Shown here in pieces: positions 9,127-19,601 of a DNA stretch of 64,000 nt. Numbering within the stretch: position 1 is the stretch's first letter; the number at the start of each line of letters is the position of its first letter. The stretch is from Ligilactobacillus apodemi DSM 16634 = JCM 16172 (GTDB lineage: Bacteria > Bacillota > Bacilli > Lactobacillales > Lactobacillaceae), in contig NZ_AZFT01000048.1 of the NCBI RefSeq assembly GCF_001434405.1, positions 62,001 to 126,000 on the forward strand. Direction: 5' to 3'. Below the pieces are notes generated by a model. It had not been told where the DNA came from and did not search any database. It was given only the letters and a program-made list of their open reading frames with translations. Position numbers and translations under genes: made by a program.

Positions 9127-12100
9127 TTGATCGATGTCAATAAATTCGATAGCATGCAAATCGGACTTGCTTCATCCGATAAGATCCGTAGCTGGTCTTA
9201 CGGTGAAGTCAAGAAACCAGAAACGATCAACTATCGTACGTTGAAACCAGAAAAAGACGGTCTGTTTGATGAACGTATTTTCGGACCTACAAAAGACTGG
9301 GAATGTGCCTGCGGTAAATACAAGAAAGTCAGCTATAAGGGTGTTGTGTGTGACCGCTGTGGCGTTGAAGTTACGCGCGCTAAAGTTCGTCGTGAACGGA
9401 TGGGTCACATCGAACTTGCTGCCCCTGTAACTCACATCTGGTATTTCAAAGGGATTCCTAGCCGAATGGGTCTTGTGTTAGACATGAGCCCACGTGCCCT
9501 TGAAGAAATCATCTACTTTGCATCTTATGTGGTTACTGATGGTGGGGACACACCTTTAGAAAGAAAACAACTTTTAACAGAACGTGAATACCGTGAAAAA
9601 CGTGAAGAATACGGTGATCGCTTTAAAGCAGCTATGGGTGCTGAAGCTATCCGTACACTTTTACGCGATGTTGATCTTGAAAAAGAATGTGCTGAATTAA
9701 AAGAAGAATTAAAAGAAGCAACTGGCCAAAAACGGACACGTGCCGTACGTCGTTTGGATATTTTGGAAGCCTTCTTGAACTCAGGTAACCATGCTGATTG
9801 GATGGTTATGGATGCTATTCCAGTTATTCCACCTGATCTTCGTCCAATGGTCCAACTTGAAGGTGGCCGTTTTGCAACAAGTGACTTAAACGATTTATAC
9901 CGTCGGGTTATCAACCGTAACAACCGTTTGAAACGTTTGCTTGACTTGAATGCTCCTGGCATCATCGTGCAAAACGAAAAACGGATGTTGCAAGAAGCGG
10001 TAGATGCCTTGATCGATAACGGTCGTCGTGGTCGTCCGGTAACTGGTCCTGGTAACCGTCCATTGAAGTCCTTATCACACATGCTTAAGGGTAAGCAAGG
10101 TCGTTTCCGTCAAAACTTGTTAGGTAAGCGTGTTGACTACTCTGGTCGTTCGGTTATCGACGTTGGTCCTAAGTTGAAGCTTAACCAAATGGGGATTCCA
10201 CACGAAATGGCTTTGGAATTGTTCAAACCATTTATGATGCGTGAATTGACCAAGCGCGGTATGGCTTCTAACATTAAGAACGCTAAACGTAAGATCGATC
10301 GTCGTGATGATGATATTTGGGACGTTTTAGAAGATGTTATTAAAGAACATCCAGTGTTACTTAACCGCGCTCCTACATTGCACCGTTTGGGTATCCAAGC
10401 CTTTGAACCTACATTAGTTGACGGTAAAGCTATGCGCTTGCATCCACTTGCTTGTGAAGCTTACAACGCCGACTTTGACGGGGACCAAATGGCTATCCAC
10501 GTGCCTTTATCTGATGAAGCTCAAGCTGAAGCACGTTTGCTCATGCTTGCTGCACACCACATCTTGGCACCTAAAGATGGTAAGCCGATCATCTCACCAT
10601 CTCAAGATATGACGATCGGTAACTACTACATCACGATCGAAGAAAAAGACCGTGAAGGTGAAGGTATGATCTTTAAAGATGTCAACGAAGTTCGGACTGC
10701 ATACCAAAACAACTATGTGCACTTGCACACACGAATTGGTTTGCAAGCATCTTCCTTGGCTGCAAAGGGCAAGCCATTTACTGACTGGCAAAAAGACCGT
10801 ATTTTGGTCACAACAGCTGGTAAGGCGATCTTTAACGAAATCTTGCCTGAAGATTTCCCATATCTAAATGAACCTTCAGCTGAAAATTTATCTGGTAAGA
10901 CTCCAGACAAGTACTTCTTAGAACCAGGTCAAGACATTCATGAATACTTGGCAAATGCTGAACTTGTTTCACCATTTAAGTCTGGTTTCTTATCAGACAT
11001 CATTGCCCAAGTTTATAAGGACTACAAGGTTACTGCCACAGCAGAACTTTTGGACCGCATGAAAGACTTAGGTTACTATGAATCAACTAAATCTGGTTTG
11101 ACAGTGGGTATCGCTGACGTTACTGATTTGGAAGAAAAACCAGAAATCGTTGAACGTGCGCATAAAGAAGTCGCAACGGTTGCTAAGCAATTCCGTCGTG
11201 GTTTGATCACAGAAGATGAACGTTACAACCGTGTTATCGCCATTTGGAACAAGGCTAAAGATGATATCCAAGCTAAGCTAGTTGAAAAGATGGATCCATC
11301 TAACCCAATCCAAATGATGAGTGATTCCGGTGCTCGTGGTAACATCTCTAACTTTACACAGCTCGCTGGTATGCGTGGCTTGATGGCTGCTCCTAATGGT
11401 AAGACAATGGAACTTCCTGTTATTGCGAACTTCCGTGAAGGTCTTTCTGTGATGGAAATGTTTATTTCCACTCACGGTGCTCGTAAAGGTATGACCGATA
11501 CGGCTCTTAAGACAGCCGATTCCGGTTACTTGACTCGTCGTTTAGTTGACGTGGCACAAGATGTTATCATTCGTGAAACAGACTGTGGTACTGACCGTGG
11601 TTTAGACGTTACTGCTATTCGTGAAGGTAACGAAATGATCGAACCATTGTATGACCGTATTTTAGGTCGTTACACAATGAAGGCCGTTAAGCATCCAGAA
11701 ACAGGCGAAGTTATCGTGCCTGCTGATGTGATGATCGACGAAGCAATGGCGCAACAAGTTATTGATGCCGGCGTTGAAATGGTAACGATCCGTTCCGCCT
11801 TCACATGTAATACACGTCATGGTGTATGTGAACACTGCTACGGCCGTAATATGGCTACTGGTGATGAAGTTGAAGTTGGTGAAGCAGTTGGTACTGTTGC
11901 TGCTCAATCTATCGGTGAACCTGGTACACAGCTTACAATGCGTACTTTCCATACTGGTGGGGTTGCCGGTGACGATATCACTCAAGGTCTTCCTCGTGTG
12001 CAAGAAATCTTTGAAGCTCGTAATCCTAAAGGTCGTGCTACGATCACAGAAGTTACGGGTGTCGTAGAATCAGTGGAAGAAAATCCAGCTGAACACACTA

Positions 12101-12798
12101 AAGAAGTTACCGTTAAGGGTGAAACAGACACAAGAACTTACTCCTTACCATTTACTTCTGTCTTGAAAGTTAAAGAAGGCGATCATATCCATCGTGGTGA
12201 AGCCTTGACAGTTGGTTCGATCGATCCTAAAGAATTGATCAAAGTTCGTGACGTCTTATCAACTGAAAACTACATCTTGCGTGAAGTTCAAAAAGTTTAC
12301 CGCATGCAAGGGGTAGAAATTTCCGATAAGCACGTTGAAGTTATGGCTCGTCAAATGTTGCGTAAAGTTCGCATCATGGATCCAGGTGACACAGACATGT
12401 TGCCAGGTACTTTGATGGATATCAATGACTTCAAGGATAACAACGTTGATACGTTGGTCAATGGTGGTATTCCTGCAACGGCTCGTCCAGTCTTGCTTGG
12501 TATCACTAAGGCTTCCTTGGAAACAAACAGCTTCTTATCTGCTGCATCCTTCCAAGAAACAACTCGTGTCTTGACTGATGCTGCTATCCGCGGTAAGAAT
12601 GATCCATTGATCGGTTTGAAAGAAAATGTTATCATCGGTAAGATCATCCCTGCTGGTACAGGTATGAAGAAGTACCGTGACATTGAACCAGATGAAGTTG
12701 GGGTAACAACAGATAGTGTTTATTCCATCTCTGATGTGGAAAAATCATTAGAAGCTAAAGAAGCAATGGCTACAGCAAATGTAGATGACAACAACTAA
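9127..12798 (+). CDS. rpoC: RNA polymerase beta' subunit
   Basis: 1223 aa. Starts at TTG after AAAGGGAGG. It has the N-terminal zinc site (CAC ... CDRC near residues 60-78), the catalytic NADFDGDQM loop that holds the two magnesium ions (about residues 447-455), a trigger loop/bridge helix region around [23 protein letters not shown], and the second Cys cluster [13 protein letters not shown]. Length and order are typical for Lactobacillales. It forms the active centre with rpoB and assembles on the alpha dimer encoded at 34.4 kb. A strong terminator ends the operon. Confidence 0.98.
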   Translation: MIDVNKFDSMQIGLASSDKIRSWSYGEVKKPETINYRTLKPEKDGLFDERIFGPTKDWECACGKYKKVSYKGVVCDRCGVEVTRAKVRRERMGHIELAAPVTHIWYFKGIPSRMGLVLDMSPRALEEIIYFASYVVTDGGDTPLERKQLLTEREYREKREEYGDRFKAAMGAEAIRTLLRDVDLEKECAELKEELKEATGQKRTRAVRRLDILEAFLNSGNHADWMVMDAIPVIPPDLRPMVQLEGGRFATSDLNDLYRRVINRNNRLKRLLDLNAPGIIVQNEKRMLQEAVDALIDNGRRGRPVTGPGNRPLKSLSHMLKGKQGRFRQNLLGKRVDYSGRSVIDVGPKLKLNQMGIPHEMALELFKPFMMRELTKRGMASNIKNAKRKIDRRDDDIWDVLEDVIKEHPVLLNRAPTLHRLGIQAFEPTLVDGKAMRLHPLACEAYNADFDGDQMAIHVPLSDEAQAEARLLMLAAHHILAPKDGKPIISPSQDMTIGNYYITIEEKDREGEGMIFKDVNEVRTAYQNNYVHLHTRIGLQASSLAAKGKPFTDWQKDRILVTTAGKAIFNEILPEDFPYLNEPSAENLSGKTPDKYFLEPGQDIHEYLANAELVSPFKSGFLSDIIAQVYKDYKVTATAELLDRMKDLGYYESTKSGLTVGIADVTDLEEKPEIVERAHKEVATVAKQFRRGLITEDERYNRVIAIWNKAKDDIQAKLVEKMDPSNPIQMMSDSGARGNISNFTQLAGMRGLMAAPNGKTMELPVIANFREGLSVMEMFISTHGARKGMTDTALKTADSGYLTRRLVDVAQDVIIRETDCGTDRGLDVTAIREGNEMIEPLYDRILGRYTMKAVKHPETGEVIVPADVMIDEAMAQQVIDAGVEMVTIRSAFTCNTRHGVCEHCYGRNMATGDEVEVGEAVGTVAAQSIGEPGTQLTMRTFHTGGVAGDDITQGLPRVQEIFEARNPKGRATITEVTGVVESVEENPAEHTKEVTVKGETDTRTYSLPFTSVLKVKEGDHIHRGEALTVGSIDPKELIKVRDVLSTENYILREVQKVYRMQGVEISDKHVEVMARQMLRKVRIMDPGDTDMLPGTLMDINDFKDNNVDTLVNGGIPATARPVLLGITKASLETNSFLSAASFQETTRVLTDAAIRGKNDPLIGLKENVIIGKIIPAGTGMKKYRDIEPDEVGVTTDSVYSISDVEKSLEAKEAMATANVDDNN

Positions 12799-12810
12799 TG
12801 AGTTAAAGAA

Positions 12811-12849
12811 AAAGGCTAGAAATGCAATTTGCGTTTCTAGCCTTTTTTG
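12811..12849 (+). terminator. rpoBC terminator
   Basis: AAAGGCTAGAAA (12811-12822) pairs with TTTCTAGCCTTT (12834-12845), followed by T residues: a strong intrinsic terminator. Confidence 0.9.
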
Positions 12850-12860
12850 TATAGTTGAAA

Positions 12861-13010
12861 TTATTTATTTGTGCGAAAAGCACGATAGAAACAAGGAATT
12901 GCTCCTAATGCAATGATAGCAAATAAAATATCGAATAAAACAGAATGCGTAAATGCAATCACAAGTGCTAAAAGTGCGAGTGCAAAATACGTCTCATTGA
13001 CAATTTTCAC
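12861..13010 (-). CDS. Small hydrophobic membrane protein
   Basis: 49 aa from a GTG (complement of 13008-13010) to TAA at 12861. It is almost entirely two hydrophobic stretches (ALALLALVIAF and LFDILFAIIALGAI) ending in a basic CFYRAFRTNK tail, as in small inner-membrane proteins. It begins 29 bases after the nucleoside hydrolase stop, with AAAGGAA upstream though at a long spacing (about 12 bases). It may be co-transcribed with that gene. The function is unknown, and it could be a chance frame, but composition and lack of other content support coding. Confidence 0.45.
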   Translation of the reverse strand: MKIVNETYFALALLALVIAFTHSVLFDILFAIIALGAIPCFYRAFRTNK

Positions 13011-13039
13011 GAAAACACGTAATTCCTTTCTAAGTAAAA

Positions 13040-13957
13040 CTATGCTTGCATGTTATCTTTGACTTTGTGTAACAGCCAATCATTGAATGCTTTGGTATCA
13101 ATATCCACACACACTTTCGCATTAGTTTTTCCATCGTGATAAGCTGCCCGGATATCGGCTACTGTTTCACCTACAGCTGGACCTTCAGTGATGATATCGA
13201 CCCAATAGTCTTTAGTCTCAAAAGCTTCAGGGCATTCAAGATAAAACAGTGTTTGTAGATCATGAATCGCAGTCCCAGTCTCATCATGGTCAAAGTCTTT
13301 GCCGATAATATCGTGGAGCATTTTACCAGCACGACCAAGTTCGCCTAGTTTAGCCGTTGTTTCATCACTGATTCGACCTTTAAGCGTTACATCTAACCCA
13401 ACCATAACTAGTGGGATCCCTGCATTGTACATGATTTTAGCGGCATGGGGATCGGTAAAGACATTAAATTCAGCCGCGCTAGTCATATTACCACGACCAA
13501 GTGATCCACCCATAGCGATGATTTGTTTGATCTTTGGCTTAACTTCTGGATATTCGCGCAAAAGTAGTGCGATATTGGTATAAGCACCTGTTGGGATCAA
13601 GGTGATCGGTTTTTTACTTGCCATTAGCGCATCACGCAGCGCTAATACTGCGCTTTTGGCGAGTGGTTTACTTGTCGGCGCAGGAAAATCATAACCAGCC
13701 ATGCCACTTTCTCCGTGGATTCGAGCTGCATCTTCAAATTTTTTTATGAGTGGGTCGGTCGCACCCATTGCAACTGGAACGTCTTTTTGGAAGAAATCAA
13801 CTAAGGTCAAGGCATTTTTAGTCGTTTTATCTACAGTGACATTTCCAGCGACCGTCGTAATAAGTACAAGTTCGAGCTGAGGATCTGTCAGTGCGGTCGA
13901 AATCGCTACTGCATCATCGATCCCCGGGTCAGAATCCATAATAATTTTATGTGTCAT
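13040..13957 (-). CDS. Ribonucleoside hydrolase (inosine-uridine nucleoside N-ribohydrolase family)
   Basis: 305 aa. The N-terminal DSDPGIDDA motif (Asp8, Asp10, Asp14, Asp15) is the calcium-binding catalytic signature of nucleoside hydrolases. Further matches are the GNV loop, PTGAYTNIALLLREYPE, MGGSLGRGN and the EFNVFTDPHAA block. The enzyme splits ribonucleosides into base and ribose in salvage; whether it prefers pyrimidines or purines cannot be read here. AAAGGAGG precedes the ATG. A cre-like element and a TATAAT box lie upstream on this strand. Confidence 0.9.
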   Translation of the reverse strand: MTHKIIMDSDPGIDDAVAISTALTDPQLELVLITTVAGNVTVDKTTKNALTLVDFFQKDVPVAMGATDPLIKKFEDAARIHGESGMAGYDFPAPTSKPLAKSAVLALRDALMASKKPITLIPTGAYTNIALLLREYPEVKPKIKQIIAMGGSLGRGNMTSAAEFNVFTDPHAAKIMYNAGIPLVMVGLDVTLKGRISDETTAKLGELGRAGKMLHDIIGKDFDHDETGTAIHDLQTLFYLECPEAFETKDYWVDIITEGPAVGETVADIRAAYHDGKTNAKVCVDIDTKAFNDWLLHKVKDNMQA

Positions 13958-13992
13958 AAAAATTCCTCCTTTTACTTGATCCCATATACTAC

Positions 13993-14014
13993 ATTATATC
14001 CGAAAACGCTTTAT
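13993..14014 (-). promoter_or_regulatory. -10 box and possible cre site of the nucleoside hydrolase gene
   Basis: On the minus strand, ATAAAGCGTTTTCG (complement of 14001-14014) matches about 11 of 14 positions of the CcpA cre consensus and directly precedes TATAAT. Overlap of a cre with the promoter would give catabolite repression, which suits a nucleoside scavenging enzyme. The match is imperfect. Confidence 0.35.
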
Positions 14015-14120
14015 TTGTTAGTAAAGAAATCAATAAATTATAAGTGTATCAAATAACTCTGACCAAAATCTGTAAATTTTGATTTTTTAAGTAAACTTGT
14101 TGAAAGCCTTAATCTGATTA

Positions 14121-14816
14121 TTAGAATCTTAGTAAGGCTTTACCAACGAAGATATAGCTAAATAAATAACCACAAAAAATAAAGGGAATAAACGGAAGAC
14201 TTTCTTTTTGGGAAAAAAGCAGATAATAACTCAAGGCTAAAAAGCTTGCACTAAGTAGTAATAGTAGTGCTTGTTTTGACCCTAGATCAAGCCACAAAAA
14301 CATGATGACAAAAGTATCACCATAGCCTAATTTATGGCGCATATTTTCGATAAACATCAAACTTAAAAAAGTAGCCCCGCCTGTTAGATCTAGTAACGTT
14401 AAGTGCAGTGGGGCGCTCAAAAGTAATATTCCACCACCAATAAAGAGAACTGAAATCGCAATTTCCTTACGTTCAAGGTCTTGTAAACTCAAGCTTAAAA
14501 GCCAAGAACTCCCCCAAATAAAATTTGCCCAAAGAGCAGGGGGCAAAAGAGTGCAAAAAATTACTAGTAGAGTGGCAAAACTAAGTTCGACTAGGGTACT
14601 TTTAGGGTCGATCTTTTTTTTACAAAAATAACAGTGTCCTTTTTGTAAAAAATAGCCCAGTACAGGAATTAGTTGCCACCATTTTAAAGTAGTATGGCAA
14701 TGCTCACAAAAAGAACGCGGATAAAAATAAGATAGCGCATGCTCATGGCGATAATTTAAGCAAACGATACTAGAAGCGAGCACACAACCAAGGATAAAGA
14801 TAAGACCAAATAACAT
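14121..14816 (-). CDS. comC: Prepilin peptidase (type IV leader peptidase)
   Basis: 231 aa membrane protein. The N-terminal cytosolic loop has two CxxC pairs (Cys37/Cys40 and Cys62/Cys65), and the peptidase A24 domain has the GYGD active-site Asp (about residues 164-168) within several membrane helices. It cleaves and may methylate prepilins of the competence pseudopilus (ComGC and relatives), so it belongs to DNA uptake. In several lactobacilli comC sits between rpoC and rpsL, as here. The start follows AAGGGGGA. It is a single gene read opposite to the ribosomal operons. Confidence 0.9.
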   Translation of the reverse strand: MLFGLIFILGCVLASSIVCLNYRHEHALSYFYPRSFCEHCHTTLKWWQLIPVLGYFLQKGHCYFCKKKIDPKSTLVELSFATLLVIFCTLLPPALWANFIWGSSWLLSLSLQDLERKEIAISVLFIGGGILLLSAPLHLTLLDLTGGATFLSLMFIENMRHKLGYGDTFVIMFLWLDLGSKQALLLLLSASFLALSYYLLFSQKESLPFIPFIFCGYLFSYIFVGKALLRF

Positions 14817-14877
14817 ATCGATTCCCCCTTCACTTGATAAATACGCAAAAAAGACTGGAATTTTTTTTAAATATTGT

Positions 14878-14907
14878 TTGACATCCCTTGTTTAAACGTG
14901 GTACTCT
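14878..14907 (+). promoter_or_regulatory. str operon promoter
   Basis: TTGACA (14878-14883), 18-base spacer, TACTCT (14902-14907). It lies about 180 bases before rpsL. Confidence 0.75.
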
Positions 14908-14911
14908 GTAA

Positions 14912-15035
14912 AAGGTGCTTTATGTGAACAGTTCTCTTGGATATTCCAAGATCGTGCTGGCTGTGAGCAAGTTAGCACACATTTCAAATGACGTACATCG
15001 GGACGTTCTTTTTTTATTCATAAAAAAGAAACTCC
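14912..15035 (+). ncRNA. Structured leader of rpsL
   Basis: The untranslated leader contains a perfect CTTGGA/TCCAAG hairpin near 14936-14950, a GTGCT/AGCAC stem near 14954-14981 and a weak stem followed by a run of seven T (about 15013-15019). It resembles an attenuator or protein-binding leader. I do not know a named motif for it, so a regulatory role is inferred. Confidence 0.4.
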
Positions 15036-15089
15036 TGGATGTGTGTACTTAAAAAAATACATGAGACAAGGAAGGAGGAAGCTTTAGAT

Positions 15090-15503
15090 ATGCCTACAAT
15101 TAACCAGTTAGTTCGTAAGGGCCGTAAGTCTAAAGGTTCAAAATCTAATTCCCCAGCTTTAAACTTTGGGTATAACAGTTACAAGAAAATTCAAACAAAC
15201 AATCCTGCTCCTCAAAAACGTGGGGTTGCTACTCGTGTCGGTACAATGACACCTAAGAAACCTAACTCTGCTTTACGTAAGTATGCTCGTGTTCGTTTGT
15301 CTAACTTGATCGAAGTTACAGCATACATCCCAGGTATCGGCCACAACTTACAAGAACACAGTGTTGTGCTTATCCGTGGCGGTCGTGTAAAAGATTTACC
15401 AGGGGTTCGTTACCATATCGTTCGTGGTGCTTTAGATACAGCCGGTGTTGACGGCCGTATGCAAAGTCGCTCCAAGTATGGTGCTAAGAAGCCTAAGAAA
15501 TAA
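15090..15503 (+). CDS. rpsL: 30S ribosomal protein S12
   Basis: 137 aa; decoding-centre protein of the 30S subunit. The ATG at 15090 follows GGAAGGAGG; upstream in-frame codons are leader. The streptomycin-relevant segments [15 protein letters not shown] and [13 protein letters not shown] are wild type, with both key Lys residues present. It is the first gene of the str operon, followed by rpsG after 69 bases. Confidence 0.98.
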   Translation: MPTINQLVRKGRKSKGSKSNSPALNFGYNSYKKIQTNNPAPQKRGVATRVGTMTPKKPNSALRKYARVRLSNLIEVTAYIPGIGHNLQEHSVVLIRGGRVKDLPGVRYHIVRGALDTAGVDGRMQSRSKYGAKKPKK

Positions 15504-15572
15504 TTAAACATAACTAAGAAATAAAAATACTTATTACGAAGAAGTAGCTAGAATTTGAGGAGGTCATTTTAG

Positions 15573-16043
15573 ATGCCAAGAAAAGGTGCCGTTGCAAAAC
15601 GCGAAGTGCTCCCAGATCCAATTTACAACTCAAAATTGGTTACACGCTTGATCAACCGTTTGATGTTAGACGGTAAGCGCGGGACTGCATCAAAAATTTT
15701 ATACGAATCTTTTGATATTATTAAGGAACAAACAGGTAACGATCCATTGGAAGTGTTCGAAGAAGCAATGAAGAACATCATGCCTGTTTTGGAAGTTAAA
15801 GCTCGCCGTGTCGGTGGTTCTAACTACCAAGTTCCGATCGAAGTTCGTCCAGAACGTCGTACAACATTAGGTTTGCGTTGGTTAGTTAACTACTCACGTT
15901 TACGTGGGGAACACACAATGCCAGAACGCTTAGCTAAAGAAATTATGGACGCTGCTAACAATACAGGTGCATCAGTTAAGAAGCGCGAAGATACACACAA
16001 GATGGCAGAAGCCAACCGCGCATTTGCACACTATCGCTGGTAA
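15573..16043 (+). CDS. rpsG: 30S ribosomal protein S7
   Basis: 156 aa, the usual bacterial length. S7 binds the 3' major domain of 16S rRNA and nucleates head assembly. The N-terminal [10 protein letters not shown] and the conserved [17 protein letters not shown] beta-ribbon segment are clear. AGGAGG precedes the ATG. A hairpin with T-run lies between it and fusA. Confidence 0.98.
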   Translation: MPRKGAVAKREVLPDPIYNSKLVTRLINRLMLDGKRGTASKILYESFDIIKEQTGNDPLEVFEEAMKNIMPVLEVKARRVGGSNYQVPIEVRPERRTTLGLRWLVNYSRLRGEHTMPERLAKEIMDAANNTGASVKKREDTHKMAEANRAFAHYRW

Positions 16044-16050
16044 TTTTAGG

Positions 16051-16101
16051 ATGACTATTATATGATTTAGATAAGTAAATCTTATAGTAGTCATTTTTTT
16101 G
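16051..16101 (+). terminator. Hairpin with T-run between rpsG and fusA
   Basis: ATGACTATTATATGATTT (16051-16068) pairs with AAATCTTATAGTAGTCAT (16078-16095), with few mismatches, followed by TTTTTT. It is shaped like an intrinsic terminator inside the str operon, so it may lower read-through into fusA or mark a 3' end with a separate fusA promoter downstream. Confidence 0.6.
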
Positions 16102-16150
16102 AAAAAAGAACTACTTTTAATCTTTATTTTTGGAAGGAGAGAAATCTCAA

Positions 16151-18241
16151 ATGGCAAACAAGCGTGAATTCCCATTGGAAAAAACACGTAACATCGGGAT
16201 CGTTGCTCATATCGATGCTGGTAAGACAACAACAACCGAACGTATCTTGTATTACACAGGTAAGATCCACAAAATCGGTGAAACACACGATGGTGCTTCA
16301 CAAATGGACTGGATGGAACAAGAACAAGAACGTGGTATCACAATCACATCCGCTGCAACAACAGCGCAATGGAAAGACAACCGAATCAACATCATCGACA
16401 CCCCAGGACACGTTGACTTTACTGTCGAAGTAGAACGTTCATTACGTGTTCTTGATGGTGCGGTAGTTGTTTTGGATGCTCAATCTGGTGTAGAACCACA
16501 AACAGAAAACGTATGGCGTCAAGCTACAACATACGGTGTTCCACGTATCGTGTTCATCAACAAGATGGATAAAATCGGTGCTAACTTCGATTACTCTGTA
16601 AGCACGATCAAAGACCGTTTGCAAGCAAATCCATTGCCAGTTCAAATGCCAATCGGTGCCGAAGATCAATTCGAAGGTGTCATTGACTTAGTTGAAATGC
16701 AAGCTGACCTTTACGATGAAGATGCTTCTGGTGCAAGTTGGGAAACTGTTCCTGTTCCAGATGAATACTTAGAAGAAGCTCAAACTCGCCGTGAAGAAAT
16801 GATCGAAGCATTGGCAGACGTCAATGAAGACATCATGGAAAAATATCTTGGTGGGGAAGAAATCTCTAAAGAAGAAATCAAAAAAGCAATTCGTCAAGCT
16901 ACACTTAGCTTAGATGTATTCCCTGTTTTTGCTGGTTCTGCCTTCAAGAACAAGGGTGTGCAAATGATGCTTGATGGTGTTAATGATTACTTACCATCTC
17001 CATTAGATGTTAAGCCATATAACGCTACAAACCCAGATACAGACGAAGTTGTTGAACTTGTTGCTGATGATGACAAGCCATTTGCTGGTTTAGCATTTAA
17101 GATCGCAACTGACCCATTCGTTGGTCGTTTAACATTCTTCCGTGTTTACACAGGTACTTTGGAAGCTGGTTCATACGTATTGAACGCTACAAAGGGCAAG
17201 CGTGAACGTGTAGGTCGTTTGTTGCAAATGCACTCTAACCACCGTAACGAAATCTCTGAAGTATTCTCAGGTGATATCGCTGCTGCTATCGGTTTGAAGG
17301 ACACAACAACAGGTGACTCCTTGACAGATCCTAAGCACCCATTGATTCTTGAATCCATGGAATTCCCAGAACCAGTTATCCAAGTTTCTGTGGAACCAAA
17401 ATCCAAGGCTGACCAAGATAAGATGGACGTTGCTTTACAAAAACTTGCCGAAGAAGATCCTACATTCAGAGCTGAAACAAACCCTGAAACAGGCGAAACA
17501 TTGATCGCTGGTATGGGTGAATTGCACTTGGATATCATCGTTGATCGTATGAAACGTGAATTCCACGTGGAAGCTACTGTTGGTGAACCACAAGTTGCTT
17601 ACCGTGAAACATTTACAAAACAAGTACAATCACAAGGTAAATTTGTTCGTCAATCTGGTGGTAAAGGTCAATACGGTGACGTTTGGATCGAATTTACACC
17701 AAACGAAGAAGGTAAAGGCTTCGAATTTGAAAATGCTATCGTCGGTGGTGTTGTTCCTCGTGAATACATCCCTTCAGTAGAACAAGGTTTGAAGGAAGCT
17801 ATGGAAAATGGTGTCTTAGCTGGTTATCCATTGATCGACGTTAAGGCTAAGTTATATGATGGTAGCTACCATGATGTTGACTCCTCTGAAGCTGCATTTA
17901 AGGTTGCTGCATCACTTTCCTTGCGTAACGCTGCATCCAAGGCTGGTGCTGTTATCCTTGAACCAATCATGAAAGTTGAAATCGTTGCTCCAGAAGATAA
18001 CTTGGGTGATGTTATGGGTCACGTTACAGCTCGTCGTGGTCGTGTTGAAGGTATGGAAGCTCGTGGTAACGCACAAGTTGTTAACGCATTTGTTCCATTG
18101 TCCGAAATGTTCGGTTACGCAACAACATTGCGTTCTGCAACACAAGGTCGTGGTACATTTACAATGACAATGGATCACTACGAACCAGTACCAAAGGCTA
18201 TCCAAGAAGAAATTATCAAGAAAAACGGCGGCAACGCTTAA
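16151..18241 (+). CDS. fusA: Elongation factor G
   Basis: 696 aa translocase GTPase that moves tRNA and mRNA through the ribosome. The G motifs are clear: [15 protein letters not shown] (P-loop), RGITI (switch I), DTPGHVDF and NKMDK. Domains II to V follow with normal length. The ATG at 16151 is preceded by GGAAGGAGA; earlier in-frame codons lack a site. A strong terminator follows, so the gene ends the str transcript. Confidence 0.98.
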   Translation: MANKREFPLEKTRNIGIVAHIDAGKTTTTERILYYTGKIHKIGETHDGASQMDWMEQEQERGITITSAATTAQWKDNRINIIDTPGHVDFTVEVERSLRVLDGAVVVLDAQSGVEPQTENVWRQATTYGVPRIVFINKMDKIGANFDYSVSTIKDRLQANPLPVQMPIGAEDQFEGVIDLVEMQADLYDEDASGASWETVPVPDEYLEEAQTRREEMIEALADVNEDIMEKYLGGEEISKEEIKKAIRQATLSLDVFPVFAGSAFKNKGVQMMLDGVNDYLPSPLDVKPYNATNPDTDEVVELVADDDKPFAGLAFKIATDPFVGRLTFFRVYTGTLEAGSYVLNATKGKRERVGRLLQMHSNHRNEISEVFSGDIAAAIGLKDTTTGDSLTDPKHPLILESMEFPEPVIQVSVEPKSKADQDKMDVALQKLAEEDPTFRAETNPETGETLIAGMGELHLDIIVDRMKREFHVEATVGEPQVAYRETFTKQVQSQGKFVRQSGGKGQYGDVWIEFTPNEEGKGFEFENAIVGGVVPREYIPSVEQGLKEAMENGVLAGYPLIDVKAKLYDGSYHDVDSSEAAFKVAASLSLRNAASKAGAVILEPIMKVEIVAPEDNLGDVMGHVTARRGRVEGMEARGNAQVVNAFVPLSEMFGYATTLRSATQGRGTFTMTMDHYEPVPKAIQEEIIKKNGGNA

Positions 18242-18255
18242 TAATCATTGATAAT

Positions 18256-18295
18256 AAAAAAGAACCGTTGGAATTTTTCCAACGGTTCTTTTTAT
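18256..18295 (+). terminator. fusA terminator
   Basis: AAAAAGAACCGTTGGAA pairs with TTCCAACGGTTCTTTTT around a TTT loop. The T/A flanks on both sides make it bidirectional, so it also serves the convergent lipase gene. Confidence 0.9.
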
Positions 18296-19156
18296 TTAAT
18301 TTTCGAGATATTCAATCATCGCAGCAAATTGCTTTTCCATATCTTCAGTACCAGCTTGATAGAGCTCTTTTAATTTTTTAGTATTATGTTCCAAACGCCC
18401 AACTTTAACGGTATGTTCAGGTGCTAAGACGAAGACTTCTTTTTGTTGTTCTAACTTATTTAATTCAGCAACTGATTTATTATAGTTTTCTGGTCGGGCG
18501 ATCGCTGCTTCGATGAATTTAGGATATTCTTTAAAATAGCGGCGATAGATACGTTGTAAGGCAAAACTAGTTGGCTTTTTTTGATATTCGCGTGGTCTTG
18601 TGCGCACGACCACGATTTTATCGATCCCGGCCTTTTTGGCAATATCGTAAGGGATCGAATCGGCAATCCCACCATCTAAACATAAGCCCTTAGCAGTTTC
18701 AACTGGTTTGGAAATCAACGGCATTGATGAAGAAGCTTCTAGTGCAGTGATAAATGGTGTACCTGGTTTAGGTTTGTTAAATGTCACAGCTTTACCACTT
18801 GTTAGTTCAGTTGCAACGACTACAAAGTTAGTTTCGGAGCGTTCATAAGCGCGTGCATCGAAATTATGCCAAGTAGGTCCGTGATCGGCAAATAAGAAAT
18901 CTAGGTTAATGATACTTTCCTTTTTCAAGACGTTAGCCATCGAAATGTAGTCTTTATCGTCACGGTATTTGATGTTGATATCATAAGTCCGTTGATATTG
19001 TTTCGAAACATAGTTGGCCCCACTCAATGAACCAGCAGACACGCCGATGACGGTCTTAAATTGGATATCTTTTTTCAATAAGACATCTAAGATCCCAGAG
19101 GTGTAAAGTCCACGCATCGCGCCACCTTCAAGGACTAAGGCTGCATTATAGTACAT
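18296..19156 (-). CDS. Patatin-like phospholipase family protein
   Basis: 286 aa. It has the patatin fold signatures: the oxyanion loop LEGGAMRGLYTSGIL, the nucleophile motif GVSAGS, and the catalytic Asp in LDGGIADSIPY, giving a Ser-Asp dyad. Homologues are cytosolic or membrane-associated lipid acyl hydrolases of unknown physiological substrate (YjjU-like). The ATG after AAGAGG with 8-base spacing is chosen over an earlier TTG. It is convergent to fusA and divergent from the T-box region. Confidence 0.85.
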   Translation of the reverse strand: MYYNAALVLEGGAMRGLYTSGILDVLLKKDIQFKTVIGVSAGSLSGANYVSKQYQRTYDINIKYRDDKDYISMANVLKKESIINLDFLFADHGPTWHNFDARAYERSETNFVVVATELTSGKAVTFNKPKPGTPFITALEASSSMPLISKPVETAKGLCLDGGIADSIPYDIAKKAGIDKIVVVRTRPREYQKKPTSFALQRIYRRYFKEYPKFIEAAIARPENYNKSVAELNKLEQQKEVFVLAPEHTVKVGRLEHNTKKLKELYQAGTEDMEKQFAAMIEYLEN

Positions 19157-19257
19157 ATGTGATACCTCTTCTCTTCTTATATACAATCAATTCTAAGAAT
19201 TTTAGGTTTTTTGTGCAAGGCAAAAGGAAAAATTTAAACTAAACATTGAAAAAATGT

Positions 19258-19285
19258 TTGACTCTGGTAAAGTTTGTGATATGAT
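19258..19285 (+). promoter_or_regulatory. Promoter of the T-box transcript
   Basis: TTGACT (19258-19263), 16-base spacer, TATGAT (19280-19285). Confidence 0.65.
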
Positions 19286-19289
19286 TATC

Positions 19290-19582
19290 ACAATAAATTA
19301 AGCGTTGAGAAGAAGAGTAAGTTGAACTAAACATCTTAAAGCGAGCTATATTTGGTGCAAGGTAGTGTTGTTTATTTAACTGAAGATGGTCTTTGAGCTT
19401 TAAGCTGTGAGTGAAAATAAGCAGTTTACGGTAAAGCACCCGCTATCGTGCTGGAGTGTACTGCATTTTGCGGTGCACTTGGCAAGGATGTTGGCTGTAA
19501 AGTCACATTGAACATGGGTGGTACCACGTTATGATTGAAAGTAGCGTCCCTAAGAGTTAGGCAACTCTTAGGGGCTTTTTTG
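19290..19582 (+). ncRNA. T-box riboswitch, probably methionine-specific
   Basis: The T-box core GGGTGGTACCACG is exact at 19516-19528. It is followed by the terminator CCCTAAGAGTT (19548-19558) / AACTCTTAGGG (19563-19573) and a T-run. An AGTA-type motif (GAGTAAG, near 19314-19320) marks the 5' arm of stem I. The best specifier candidate is ATG at 19386-19388, within TGAAGATGGTC, which fits the methionine enzyme downstream. Uncharged tRNA binding would favour the antiterminator and allow read-through. The specifier assignment is inference. Confidence 0.9.
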
Positions 19583-19601
19583 CATATAAGGAGGTATTTA
19601 T

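Noticed and set aside
9525-10082. 185-codon antisense frame opposite rpoC
   Set aside because: It mirrors the codon pattern of rpoC, lacks a ribosome binding site and has no recognisable domain.
19239-19439. Minus-strand frame of 66 codons upstream of the MetE-like gene
   Set aside because: It overlaps the T-box leader, which explains the conserved sequence.
19290-19582. SAM (S-box) riboswitch before the MetE-like gene
   Set aside because: The exact T-box core and terminator arrangement identify a T-box; no S-box conserved core is present.
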